From the NCBI RefSeq assembly GCF_000226255.1, contig NZ_AGFG01000030.1, forward strand, positions 1-64,000: a stretch of DNA of 64,000 nt, in the 5' to 3' direction. The stretch is from Desulfovibrio sp. A2. Its GTDB lineage: Bacteria > Desulfobacterota > Desulfovibrionia > Desulfovibrionales > Desulfovibrionaceae. The notes under the pieces were generated by a model that worked only from the letters and a program-made list of their open reading frames with translations, ran no database searches and had not been told where the DNA came from. Position 1 is the stretch's first letter. Each line of letters begins with the position of its first letter. The translations under genes and the position numbers were made by a program. Positions 16,403 through 24,737 of the stretch are shown here, one piece after another.

Positions 16403-18823
16403 ATGCGGCTAGATACACTCAGGATCACCACCAAGATGTACTCCGGGGTCATCGCTGTGGTGTTGTGCACCATCATGTTCCTGTCCGGCATCGTGGCTTG
16501 GCGCACCCAGCGCACGCTGGACAAGATGGGCCATGACAATCTTGCGGGCTTCATGGACGCCATGTGCGACGTGGCCGCCATGCAGGACCGCATTGGCGGA
16601 GAAGCGCTGCACAACAGCCTGGAGGCGCTGGCCAGTTCGTTGATGGGACAAGGCGAACTGCACCTCAGCGCCACCGGCAAGTCGGAGCACGAGGTTGTCG
16701 ACCAGACCAGCGGCGCAAAATCCCGCGTTGCCGTGCCGGACTTCGAACTGAGCAGCGACGGCATGCCCCTGCCCTTCTCACCCAACACGCTGGTGGAAAA
16801 GCACAAGCGCTCGGTGGGGTCGGACGCCACCCTGTTCGCGCTGCTGCCCGGCAAGCTGCTGCGGGTGGCCACCACCATCACCGACGCGCAGGGCAAGCGC
16901 GCCATCGACACCTACATCCCCGAGTCCAGCCCGGTGTACAAGGCCATTGCCTCGGGCAGCGACTACACCGGCCGGGCAACGGTCATGGGGCACGCCTACC
17001 GCACCCACTACCGCCCGGTGAAGGACGCCTACGGCACGGTCATCGGCGCGCTGTTCGTGGGCGAACCGCTGCTGAGCGAGGCCTTCCGCACCATGTTCGG
17101 CCAGGCCAAGGTGGGCGGGCGCGGCTATACCTTCATCTTCACGCCCGACGGCACCCGCGCGCTGCACCCCACCCGCACCGGCACCAACATCTTGCAGGAC
17201 AGTTACGGCAAGCAGATGCTGGAAACCCGCAACGGCTTCCTGGAATGGGAATATCAGGGCCACAAGGTGGGTTTCGTGCGCTATTTCGAACCGTGGGACC
17301 TGTACCTGGCCGTGGCCATGACCCGCGACGAGATGTTGCAGGGCGCGGACGCCGACATGCTGCGCTGGACGGCGGGCGGCGGCTTGGCCGCCCTGGCGCT
17401 GGCGGTGTTGTTCGTGTGGGTGCTGGTGCGCGAACTGATGAAGCCCATGGGCCAGCTTGCCGCCTATGCCCGCACCGTGGCCGGGGGCGATTTTTCGGCC
17501 GTCATGCACTATGCCGCGCGCGACGCCGTGGGCGACACCATTGCCGCCGTCAACGCCATGGTGGCCGAGATGAAGAACAAGCTCGGCTTCACCCAGGGCG
17601 TGCTGAACGGCATGACCGTGCCCTTCGCCATCAGTTCGCCCGACGAGAAGGTGGTGTTCACCAACGAGGCGCTGGTGCGGATGCTGGAACGCCCCGGCAC
17701 CCCCGCCGACTGGGTGGGCAAGCCGCTTGACCGCTTCGTGTACGGGCGCGCCATGGACGACATGGCCACCCGCCGGTGTCTGCAACACGGCAACGCCGAG
17801 TGCAACCTGAGCGTGGACCTGACCACCGAGACGGGCAAGACCGTGCATGCCCAGGTGGACGTGGCCCCGCTGTACGATCTGGACGGCACGCTCATCGGGG
17901 CCTTCACCATCTACGCCGACGTCACCGGGCTGCGCACCCAACAGGCCCGGACAGAGGCCCAGCACGCCGCCATCACCCGCGTGGCCGAGCAGGCCGACGC
18001 CATCGCCCGCCAGCTTGCCACGGCGGCCGAGGAACTGGCCCGCCAGGTGGACGAGGCCAACGGCGGCGCGGACCGCCAGCGCGCCCGCACGGCAGAGACC
18101 GCCACCGCCATGGAGCAGATGAACGCCAGCATGCTGGAGGTGGCCAGCAACGCCTCGCAGGCGGCGGGCAACGCTGAAGGCGCGCGCGCCAAGGCCGACG
18201 AGGGCGAGCACCTGGTGGCCGACGTTGTGCAGGCCATCACCGGCGTGCGCGACCTGGCCGTGGACCTGCGCGCCAACATGGAAGGGCTGGGCCGCCAGGC
18301 CGAGGACATCGGCCGGGTGATGCAGGTCATCGAGGACATCGCCGATCAGACCAACCTGCTGGCGCTGAACGCGGCCATCGAGGCGGCGCGCGCCGGTGAC
18401 GCCGGGCGCGGCTTTGCCGTGGTGGCCGACGAGGTGCGCAAGCTGGCCGAAAAGACCATGACCGCCACCCGCGAGGTGGGCCAGGCCATCGCCTCCATCC
18501 AGAGCGGCGCGCGCGACAACGTGCAGGCCACGGCGACGGCCGTGGAAGCGGTGATGCGCTCCACCGAACTCACCGAAAAGTCCGGGGGCACGCTGAAGGA
18601 GATCGTGAGCATGGTGGACCAGACCGCCGACCAGGTGCGCTCCATCGCCACCGCGTCGGAACAGCAGTCCGCCGCCAGCGAGCAGATCAGCCGGTCCACC
18701 GAAGAGGTGAACATGATCGCGCAGGACACGGCGGAGATCATGTCCCGCTCGGCCTCGGCCGTGAACGAACTGGCCGGCCTGGCCGGTGATCTGCGCAGGC
18801 TCACCGCCGAGATGCGCGCCTGA
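16403..18823 (+). CDS. Methyl-accepting chemotaxis protein with Cache, HAMP and PAS domains
   Basis: An 806-residue chemoreceptor. One transmembrane segment spans residues ~12-33, a periplasmic Cache-type sensor covers ~35-320 (including the [23 protein letters not shown] stretch typical of Cache_3/Cache_2), and a second transmembrane segment spans ~322-343. A HAMP domain follows to ~396, a PAS domain occupies ~405-515 and the signalling domain ~530-806, with the hairpin tip around residues 645-675 ([20 protein letters not shown]). GGGAGG at 16389-16394 fixes the ATG at 16403. No CheB/CheR-docking pentapeptide is seen at the C-terminus. The ligand is unknown; the extra PAS suggests an internal redox or small-molecule input. 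Confidence 0.9.
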   Translation: MRLDTLRITTKMYSGVIAVVLCTIMFLSGIVAWRTQRTLDKMGHDNLAGFMDAMCDVAAMQDRIGGEALHNSLEALASSLMGQGELHLSATGKSEHEVVDQTSGAKSRVAVPDFELSSDGMPLPFSPNTLVEKHKRSVGSDATLFALLPGKLLRVATTITDAQGKRAIDTYIPESSPVYKAIASGSDYTGRATVMGHAYRTHYRPVKDAYGTVIGALFVGEPLLSEAFRTMFGQAKVGGRGYTFIFTPDGTRALHPTRTGTNILQDSYGKQMLETRNGFLEWEYQGHKVGFVRYFEPWDLYLAVAMTRDEMLQGADADMLRWTAGGGLAALALAVLFVWVLVRELMKPMGQLAAYARTVAGGDFSAVMHYAARDAVGDTIAAVNAMVAEMKNKLGFTQGVLNGMTVPFAISSPDEKVVFTNEALVRMLERPGTPADWVGKPLDRFVYGRAMDDMATRRCLQHGNAECNLSVDLTTETGKTVHAQVDVAPLYDLDGTLIGAFTIYADVTGLRTQQARTEAQHAAITRVAEQADAIARQLATAAEELARQVDEANGGADRQRARTAETATAMEQMNASMLEVASNASQAAGNAEGARAKADEGEHLVADVVQAITGVRDLAVDLRANMEGLGRQAEDIGRVMQVIEDIADQTNLLALNAAIEAARAGDAGRGFAVVADEVRKLAEKTMTATREVGQAIASIQSGARDNVQATATAVEAVMRSTELTEKSGGTLKEIVSMVDQTADQVRSIATASEQQSAASEQISRSTEEVNMIAQDTAEIMSRSASAVNELAGLAGDLRRLTAEMRA

Positions 18824-18860
18824 CCGGCGCGGCTGCGACATTCCGTCTTCCGGCAACGCG

Positions 18861-18890
18861 AAAGGGGGACGCCATGCGGCGTCCCCCTTT
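18861..18890 (+). terminator. Terminator after the chemoreceptor (first of a near-identical pair)
   Basis: AAAGGGGGACGCC at 18861-18873 pairs perfectly with GGCGTCCCCCTTT at 18878-18890, loop ATGC. A close copy lies at 19521-19548 on the other side of the next gene. Confidence 0.8.
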
Positions 18891-19063
18891 CATGTTCCTG
18901 GCCGAGACCGGACGGCAGGCCGGGCCATGGCCCCACCCGCAGGGCAGCGCATCCCACCCCACATCCTCGTGCACGGGCGCGCCGGAACCTGCTGGCGCGT
19001 ACCCGCGACGCACGAACGTCACCGGCGCGCGATATTTTGCCAAAAAGCCAATTGGAGGCCGCC

Positions 19064-19504
19064 ATGCGTACCCAACGCGTCCTGTTCATCTGTGTGCACA
19101 ACTCTGCCCGCAGCCAGATGGCCGAGGCCTTCCTGCGCCTGCACGGCGGGGAAACCTTCCGGGTGGAGAGCGCGGGGCTGGAGCCCGGCCCGCTCAACCC
19201 GCTGGCGGTGGAAGCCATGCGCGAGGTGGGCGTCGACATCTCGGGGGCCAAGCCCCGCTCCGTGTTCGACCTGTTTCGCCAGGGCCGCCTGTACGACCAC
19301 GTCATCACCGTGTGCGCCGAAGGCGAATCGCTCTGCCCCGTGTTCCCCGGCGTGGTCCGCCGCCATCACTGGCCCTTCGATGACCCCGCCGGACTCACCG
19401 GCGGTGACGAGGAGCGCCGGGTTGCCGTCCGCGCCATCCGCGACGCCATCGAAGCCCGCGTGAAGGAATTCGTGGAATCGTTGCGCAACGCTTCCGCAGA
19501 CTGA
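19064..19504 (+). CDS. ArsC-type arsenate reductase (low-Mr phosphatase fold)
   Basis: A 146-residue protein of the thioredoxin-coupled arsenate reductase class. The P-loop CVHNSARS puts the nucleophile at Cys10; Cys84 and Cys91 match the two shuttle cysteines (Cys82/Cys89) of the pI258 enzyme, so the full redox relay is present. The enzyme reduces arsenate to arsenite in the cytoplasm. GGAGG just before the ATG at 19064 supports the start. No arsR, arsB or acr3 gene lies beside it, so it is an orphan, boxed between two near-identical terminators. A protein-tyrosine phosphatase role is the main alternative, but the extra cysteines favour ArsC. Confidence 0.85.
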   Translation: MRTQRVLFICVHNSARSQMAEAFLRLHGGETFRVESAGLEPGPLNPLAVEAMREVGVDISGAKPRSVFDLFRQGRLYDHVITVCAEGESLCPVFPGVVRRHHWPFDDPAGLTGGDEERRVAVRAIRDAIEARVKEFVESLRNASAD

Positions 19505-19519
19505 TCCGGCCACAACGCG

Positions 19520-19548
19520 AAAGGGGGACGCCACATGGCGTCCCCCTT
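19520..19548. terminator. Terminator shared by ArsC-like gene and the converging operon
   Basis: AAGGGGGACGCCA at 19521-19533 pairs with TGGCGTCCCCCTT at 19536-19548. The sequence CAACGCGAAAGGGGGACGCC is shared with the hairpin at 18861-18890. It can serve both the plus-strand gene and the minus-strand adhesin-secretion operon that ends at 19612. Confidence 0.75.
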
Positions 19549-19611
19549 CATTTCATGTCCGCGTGCGGACGGCGGCGTCGGACATCCTGCCGATGCCGAT
19601 CCGGCAGGCGG

Positions 19612-21819
19612 TTACGCCGCCCCGTTGCCGCCATTGGCCGCCTGGGCGCCGGCTTGGGCTCCAATTTGAGCCAGCAGGCGTTCGCCCGCCGGGGTATCCA
19701 GCACGTCGCGCAGGCCGTGCACCACGCTCACGTCGTAGCTGTCGGTCTGGCTTTCCAGGGCGTCCAGCACCTTGTCCAGCGGCAGGGCCGGACGGTACGA
19801 GCGCGGGCGCAGCATGGCGCAGAAGGCGTTGGCCACGGCCAGGATGCGCGCGTGGGCGGATATCTGCTCGCCGGAAAGGCCATCGGGATAGCCCTTGCCG
19901 TCCTGCCGCTCGTTCATCTGGATGATGGCGGGCAGCACCGGCAGGTCGAACTCGATGGAGGACAGCACGTCGCGGGCGTATTCCACATGGCGCTCCATCT
20001 CGTGCTTTTCCTCGACCGTGAGCTTGCCGGGCTTGTTCAGGATGTCGCGCGGCACGAACATCTTGCCCACCTGCGAAAGGTTGGCTGCCGCCTCCACCGT
20101 GGCCACGTCGCGCTCGCCAAGGCCCATGGCCCGCGCGGTCAGGCTGGCCGCAAGGCCCATCAGCCGCGAATGCCCGGCCAGATAGGGGTCGGTCTGCTCG
20201 ATGGCGCGCACCAGCGCGTCGATGGTCTGCTGCACCACCCGGCGGTTGCGCTCCTGCGCCTCCACGAGGTCGGTGATGTCGTGGAACACCGAAACCACGC
20301 CGCGCACCTGCCGCCCGTCCGGCCCGAACAACGGGGCCTTGACGATCTGGAAGTGGCGCTTGCGCGATTGCAGGTAGACCACCTCGTGCACCGTGGCCGG
20401 GTCGCCCCCCATCAGCACCTGGGCGTCGGGGGCGGTGATGCGCCGGGCGGTGTCGAAGCCGAACACCGCCTGCATGTCCATGCCCAGCAGTTCTTCCGGG
20501 CTGCGGCCCACGGCGCGGGCAAAGGCACGGTTGACGTACTGGAACACGCTCTGGTCGTCGGTGAGCGAGACCGGGTGCGTCATGGCCGAGTTGATGCCGT
20601 CCAGCAGCTGCTTCTGGTCGTCGATGACCTCGAACAGGGCCTTGAAGTCGCGCGCGATCTCGCGCTGCTCGCGGCCAACCAGCCACCACCACAGCGAGGC
20701 CAGCGCCACCACCAGCAGCAGGGTGCACAGCACGGCCAGCCCCACCACGGTGCGTTCGCGCTCGGCCAGGCGGGCCAGCGCCAGTTCCGCCGGAATTTCC
20801 TCCACGGTCCACCATTCAAGCTGTGGCACCCTGCGCCCGGTGGAGTACACCGACGTCACGCCGTCCACGGAAATCCGCCGCGCGAAGGGCAGGTCGCCGG
20901 TTTCGGCGAAGGCGGGTGGGGACACGTTCTTCAGCCCTTCCTGGGCCGAGGGGGCGATTTCCTCGAAGCCGCGCGGGGTGCGCTGCACCAGGCGCGACAC
21001 CTGCCCCTTCTCCACCAGCGGCGAGGCGGCCAGAAATTCGCCCACCTTGCCGGAGATGATCTTGGACAGCAGCAGCACCGCCACGGGGCGCGCGCCGGTG
21101 GTCGCCTCGAACTGGGGCGGCAGGATGGGCATGAACAGGTCCAGCACCAGCCCGGTCTGGGTGGAACGGGCGTGCGAGAAGCGCATCTGCCCCGTTTCCA
21201 GCACCGCGCGGATGGCCGCCTGCTGGTCTTCGGACAGGGGCACCGGGGTTGCGTCGGTGGAAATGTAGGTCTGGGCGCGGGTGTTCACGATGCGCCCGGA
21301 GACGAAGTCGGAATAGGTCACGAACTCGCGCAGCAGGTTGCGCATCAGCGGCAGTTGCGCGGCCAGCTGCGAGATGTCGTCATCGTCGGCGCGGACGCCG
21401 GGCTTGCCCGCCTTGTCCCCGTTCTTGCCGGGGGTGGGGGCCTTGTCGCCGGACTGCCCGGACCCCTGTCCGGGCCCCTGTCCAGGCTTGTTCAGCAGCA
21501 GGCCCACGTCGCCTTCCAACTGGTTCACCTCCGAGGCGAACAGCCGGAACAGGTCGGCGTTGATCAGCCGCGCCCCCTGCTCGGTCATGGAATCCAGCCA
21601 CAGGTTCACGGACTCCACGCGGGCCAGCGTCAGCACGGCCTGCCGCTGGGCGATGTCCGTCTCCAGCTTGTGCCGGGCGTCGGTGATGTTCCAGTAGGCC
21701 CCCACCGTGGCCGCCGCCACGGTGACCCCAAGCACCACGATGCCGAACCACAGAAGCCGCGAACGGCCGGCGGGTCTGTCGCGGTCCGGCGTGCCTGTCG
21801 ATGCGCTGTTCTCTGCCAT
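19612..21819 (-). CDS. Membrane PAS / degenerate HD-GYP protein, likely LapD-like c-di-GMP receptor of the adhesin system
   Basis: A 735-residue protein: transmembrane helix ~22-42, a ~310-residue periplasmic region (with a Gly/Gln/Lys-rich linker near 110-145), transmembrane helix ~355-376, PAS ~393-510 and an HD-GYP domain ~530-730. In the HD-GYP domain the metal-binding HD of the usual LLHDIGK is replaced by SQ (ANLSQVGKM, around residue 580). The usual HHE before the GYP loop is replaced by MNE (QMNERQDGKGYPDGL, around 634). GYP itself is kept. The protein therefore looks unable to hydrolyse c-di-GMP but could still bind it. It is the last gene of the lapB-lapC-lapG-type operon, in the place of LapD, and has the same inside/outside topology. 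The role as LapG-sequestering receptor is inference from context. Confidence 0.78.
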   Translation of the reverse strand: MAENSASTGTPDRDRPAGRSRLLWFGIVVLGVTVAAATVGAYWNITDARHKLETDIAQRQAVLTLARVESVNLWLDSMTEQGARLINADLFRLFASEVNQLEGDVGLLLNKPGQGPGQGSGQSGDKAPTPGKNGDKAGKPGVRADDDDISQLAAQLPLMRNLLREFVTYSDFVSGRIVNTRAQTYISTDATPVPLSEDQQAAIRAVLETGQMRFSHARSTQTGLVLDLFMPILPPQFEATTGARPVAVLLLSKIISGKVGEFLAASPLVEKGQVSRLVQRTPRGFEEIAPSAQEGLKNVSPPAFAETGDLPFARRISVDGVTSVYSTGRRVPQLEWWTVEEIPAELALARLAERERTVVGLAVLCTLLLVVALASLWWWLVGREQREIARDFKALFEVIDDQKQLLDGINSAMTHPVSLTDDQSVFQYVNRAFARAVGRSPEELLGMDMQAVFGFDTARRITAPDAQVLMGGDPATVHEVVYLQSRKRHFQIVKAPLFGPDGRQVRGVVSVFHDITDLVEAQERNRRVVQQTIDALVRAIEQTDPYLAGHSRLMGLAASLTARAMGLGERDVATVEAAANLSQVGKMFVPRDILNKPGKLTVEEKHEMERHVEYARDVLSSIEFDLPVLPAIIQMNERQDGKGYPDGLSGEQISAHARILAVANAFCAMLRPRSYRPALPLDKVLDALESQTDSYDVSVVHGLRDVLDTPAGERLLAQIGAQAGAQAANGGNGAA

Positions 21820-21881
21820 GGGTCCTCCGCGGTCTAGAGCAAATTTTCAATCGGGGCGGGCGGCGCTTCTCGGGCCGCCGG

Positions 21882-21918
21882 GGCATTTCTCGACAGACGT
21901 TTCCGACGTCGAAATGCC
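21882..21918 (-). terminator. Hairpin between lapG-like and HD-GYP genes
   Basis: GGCATTTCTCGAC (21882-21894) and GTCGAAATGCC (21908-21918) pair with one bulged T. It begins at the lapG-like stop codon within a 98-base spacer. Lacking a T tract, it is more likely an mRNA stabiliser or partial attenuator than a full terminator. Confidence 0.4.
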
Positions 21919-23210
21919 TATTGCATTCTTCGGGTGCCGGGGCCGCCCCTTACGGGAATGTGCGCCCACCGGTATTCTTCGTTTATGGAGTACTGCGGCA
22001 CGTAGTGCCCGTAGCGTTGGTGCGACAGCACCACATTGGAAAGGTTGTCCAGCACGTAGGCGTCCCCGCCCGTGTACACCACCAGGATGGCATGCGCCAG
22101 CCGCCGGATGGAGTCGAGCAGAATGACGATGCGCATGTCCGAGGCAGGCACGCCAAGCTGCTTCAGGGCGAAATATTTGGTTATGGCGTAGTCCTCGCAG
22201 TCGCCCGACTTGCGCAGGAACTCCACCGGAGCGGCCCAGTAGTCCACCACGCCCCACACTTCGCTGTCCAGCCGGTAGGGCCATTGGTTGAAGAGCGAAT
22301 TCACGTTGCGCAGCTTGTCCATGGTGGACAGCCCGCGCCATTCCGAACGCAACTCGCCCCACAGGGCATTGCGCCCACCCAGCGCCCGCTCTGGAATCAG
22401 GCCGGGGTTCTTGCGGTCCACGCCCAGCACGCGGTCCCACTTGGGCAGGTTCTTCAGCGGCCCCCGAAACTCGATGGTCTTGAACAGCCGGATGCCGGTG
22501 GAGCCTTTGGGCGCGGGGGTTGCCTCCGCGACGGACTGGCCCGGCTGGCCCGACTGGCCAGACTGGCGTGTTTGCCCCGGCTGCTCCGTCTGGGCCGTCT
22601 GGGCCACCAGGGGCGCGTCGGGCACGCCCACCGCCGCCTTGGCCGTGGACTCGCCAACAGATTTGCCTGCGTTCTCGCGGTCGGGGGCTTCCGCGCCATC
22701 GGGCACATCGCCAGTCTTGGCCGCATGGCCCGCCGCGCCGTCCCCTGCATCGCCCCCTGCCGCGCCCTTGTCCGGCGCGGTGGTCACCGCTTCCGCCCGC
22801 GCGTCTTGCCGGGGCGGCTCGCCGGAGGCCAGCCGCGCTTCCTGCGTCTTTCCGGTTCCGTCCACCACCCCGCGCACCTCGGCGGGGGCCGGTGGTTGCT
22901 GCCGCGCAACCGCATCGCCGTCCTGCGCCTGCATGGGCGCGGCCTTGGGGGCGGACCCGCCCGCCACGGCCGTCCCGCGCCACGCGCCGGTCCCGGCCGC
23001 CAGCGCCAGTGCAAGCAGGGCGCACAGAATCAGCAGGACCGGAACCGAAGCATCACCAACACCCTGCATCAGGCCACGCGCGCCCCGTCCACATGCGCCG
23101 GGTTCACGGCGCGAACGCGCCCCCCCGGCCCGGTCCGCCGCAACCGGCGGGCCGGGGAGACTCGGCGCGCTTCCCGCGCCGGTTCCCACGCCCATGGCCC
23201 CATCTCGCAT
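21918..23210 (-). CDS. lapG: LapG-like periplasmic cysteine protease (BTLCP family)
   Basis: A 430-residue protein. The C-terminal ~195 residues are the bacterial transglutaminase-like cysteine proteinase domain: KSGDCEDYAITKYFALKQLG carries the catalytic Cys (~337), AHAILVVY the His (~371) and VLDNLSN the Asp (~386). DYWAAPVEFL just before the Cys is typical of LapG. LapG cleaves an adhesin N-terminal retention module to release the adhesin from the cell surface. Unlike classical LapG, a transmembrane anchor (VLLILCALLALALAAG, ~56-72) is followed by a ~160-residue Ala/Gly/Gln-rich linker. The ATG at 23210 overlaps the upstream fusion-protein stop as TGATG, so the genes are coupled; a later Met (~47) is an alternative start. 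Confidence 0.85.
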   Translation of the reverse strand: MRDGAMGVGTGAGSAPSLPGPPVAADRAGGARSRREPGACGRGARGLMQGVGDASVPVLLILCALLALALAAGTGAWRGTAVAGGSAPKAAPMQAQDGDAVARQQPPAPAEVRGVVDGTGKTQEARLASGEPPRQDARAEAVTTAPDKGAAGGDAGDGAAGHAAKTGDVPDGAEAPDRENAGKSVGESTAKAAVGVPDAPLVAQTAQTEQPGQTRQSGQSGQPGQSVAEATPAPKGSTGIRLFKTIEFRGPLKNLPKWDRVLGVDRKNPGLIPERALGGRNALWGELRSEWRGLSTMDKLRNVNSLFNQWPYRLDSEVWGVVDYWAAPVEFLRKSGDCEDYAITKYFALKQLGVPASDMRIVILLDSIRRLAHAILVVYTGGDAYVLDNLSNVVLSHQRYGHYVPQYSINEEYRWAHIPVRGGPGTRRMQ

Positions 23211-24724
23211 CAACGCTCCCGCAGGGCATTCTGCTGTGCCTTCAGGATGGGCTTCAGCAGATAATCAAGCACCGTCTTCTTGCCGGTAAGAATGTCCACC
23301 GTGGCGGTCATGCCCGGCATGATGGGCAGGTTTTCGCCGCGATAGGTGATGGCGTTCTTCTTGGTACGCAGCTTGACCAGGTAGTAGAACTCGCCCTTGC
23401 GGTCCTCTATGGTGTCCGCGCTGATCTGCTCCAGCCCCGCCTCCAGCCCGCCGTAGATGGAAAAGTCGTAGGCGGTGACCTTGACGATGGCCTTCTGCCC
23501 CGGATGCAGGAAGGCGATGTCCGCCGGGCGGATGCGCGCTTCCACCAGCAGGGTGTCGTCCAGCGGCACCAGTTCCAAAATGGATTCGCCCGGCTTCACC
23601 ACCCCACCCTGGGTATTGATGATGATCCGCTTCACCGTGCCGCGCACCGGAGCGCGCAGGTCGGTGCGGGTCACGCGGTCTTCCCCGGCGGACAGCGTTT
23701 CGCGCAACGAGTTCAGTTCCACGCGGCGCTTGTTGATTTCTTCCACCGCCTGCGAACGCACCTCTGCCTTGCGGTGCGACAACCGCTGCTCCACTTCGTG
23801 CACGGCGGACCGGGCTTTCGGAATGTTCACGGCCAGCGAACTGATGTCGCCGCGCAGTTGGATGACGCGCTGCTCAAGGCTCAAGTAGTCCACCTTGGAG
23901 TATATCTGCTTCTCCACCAGCGGCCGGGCGATGTCGCGCTGCTCCTGCGCCACGCGCAGGCTGGCGCCCAGCTGGCCCTGCCGCCCCACCATTTCGTCCA
24001 CTTCCTGGCGCTTCTGCGTAAGCTGGCTTTCCAGCACGCTCAGTTCCAGTTCCAACTGGCGCTTGCGGGCATTGTGGATGGAGGTCTGGTCGGCCACCAC
24101 CTGCGGGGCCTTCTGGATCACCTCCTGCGGGTACACCGGGTCCTTGCCCGCCATTTCCGCCTCCAGCCGGGCGATGGCGGCCATGTGCTCGTAAGACTTG
24201 GACACCGCGTCGCGAAAGAAGCTGGCGGCCGATTCGTTGTCCAGGCGCACCAGCACCGTGCCCTTTTCCACTATCTGCCCTTCGCGCACGAATATCTCGC
24301 TGATGATGCCGCCTTCCAGGTTCTGGATTTCCTGGATGCGCTGCGAGGGGATGACCTGGGCCTGGCCGCGCGTCACCTCGTCCAGCGGCGCGAAGGCCGA
24401 CCAGACGATGAAGACCAGAAAGAACACCCCCAGCGAGGCGGACAGCAGGAAGGCCAGCGGGTGCCCCTTGCGGTGCAGGGCCGCATCCACCTCGCTCATG
24501 AATTCCAGGTCGTCGCGGCGCACGCCCTGCTCGGCCCCGTTGCCCATGGAGCCGCCCCGGACGGCCCCGGCCAGACGCTGGCCAAGGGTGGAGGCACCGG
24601 GACCGGCCTGGCCCGGGGCCATGCCCGGAGGCATGCCGGGGGGCATGCCAGGGGGCGTTGCCCCCGCCGTGCCGCCCGCCATGTTCGATGAGGTCCCGCC
24701 AGATGTGCTCTTGTCGTTTTCCAT
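23210..24724 (-). CDS. lapC: Type I secretion membrane-fusion protein (HlyD/LapC-like)
   Basis: A 504-residue periplasmic adaptor. A Met/Pro/Gly-rich cytoplasmic leader of ~85 residues precedes a single transmembrane helix (LLSASLGVFFLVFIVWSAF, ~90-110). A lipoyl-type half-motif (QNLEGGIISEIFVREGQIVEKG), a long coiled-coil hairpin (~175-350) and the second lipoyl half plus beta-barrel (DLRAPVRGTVKRI, VKPGESILELVPLDD) follow. This is the HlyD family of type I secretion systems, bridging the ABC transporter and an outer-membrane TolC-like channel. The ATG at 24724 follows GGGAGC and lies 13 bases after the ABC transporter stop. It is expected to export the divergent RTX adhesin. No TolC-type gene is in the window. 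Confidence 0.88.
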   Translation of the reverse strand: MENDKSTSGGTSSNMAGGTAGATPPGMPPGMPPGMAPGQAGPGASTLGQRLAGAVRGGSMGNGAEQGVRRDDLEFMSEVDAALHRKGHPLAFLLSASLGVFFLVFIVWSAFAPLDEVTRGQAQVIPSQRIQEIQNLEGGIISEIFVREGQIVEKGTVLVRLDNESAASFFRDAVSKSYEHMAAIARLEAEMAGKDPVYPQEVIQKAPQVVADQTSIHNARKRQLELELSVLESQLTQKRQEVDEMVGRQGQLGASLRVAQEQRDIARPLVEKQIYSKVDYLSLEQRVIQLRGDISSLAVNIPKARSAVHEVEQRLSHRKAEVRSQAVEEINKRRVELNSLRETLSAGEDRVTRTDLRAPVRGTVKRIIINTQGGVVKPGESILELVPLDDTLLVEARIRPADIAFLHPGQKAIVKVTAYDFSIYGGLEAGLEQISADTIEDRKGEFYYLVKLRTKKNAITYRGENLPIMPGMTATVDILTGKKTVLDYLLKPILKAQQNALRER

Positions 24725-24737
24725 GGTCGTGCTCCCG

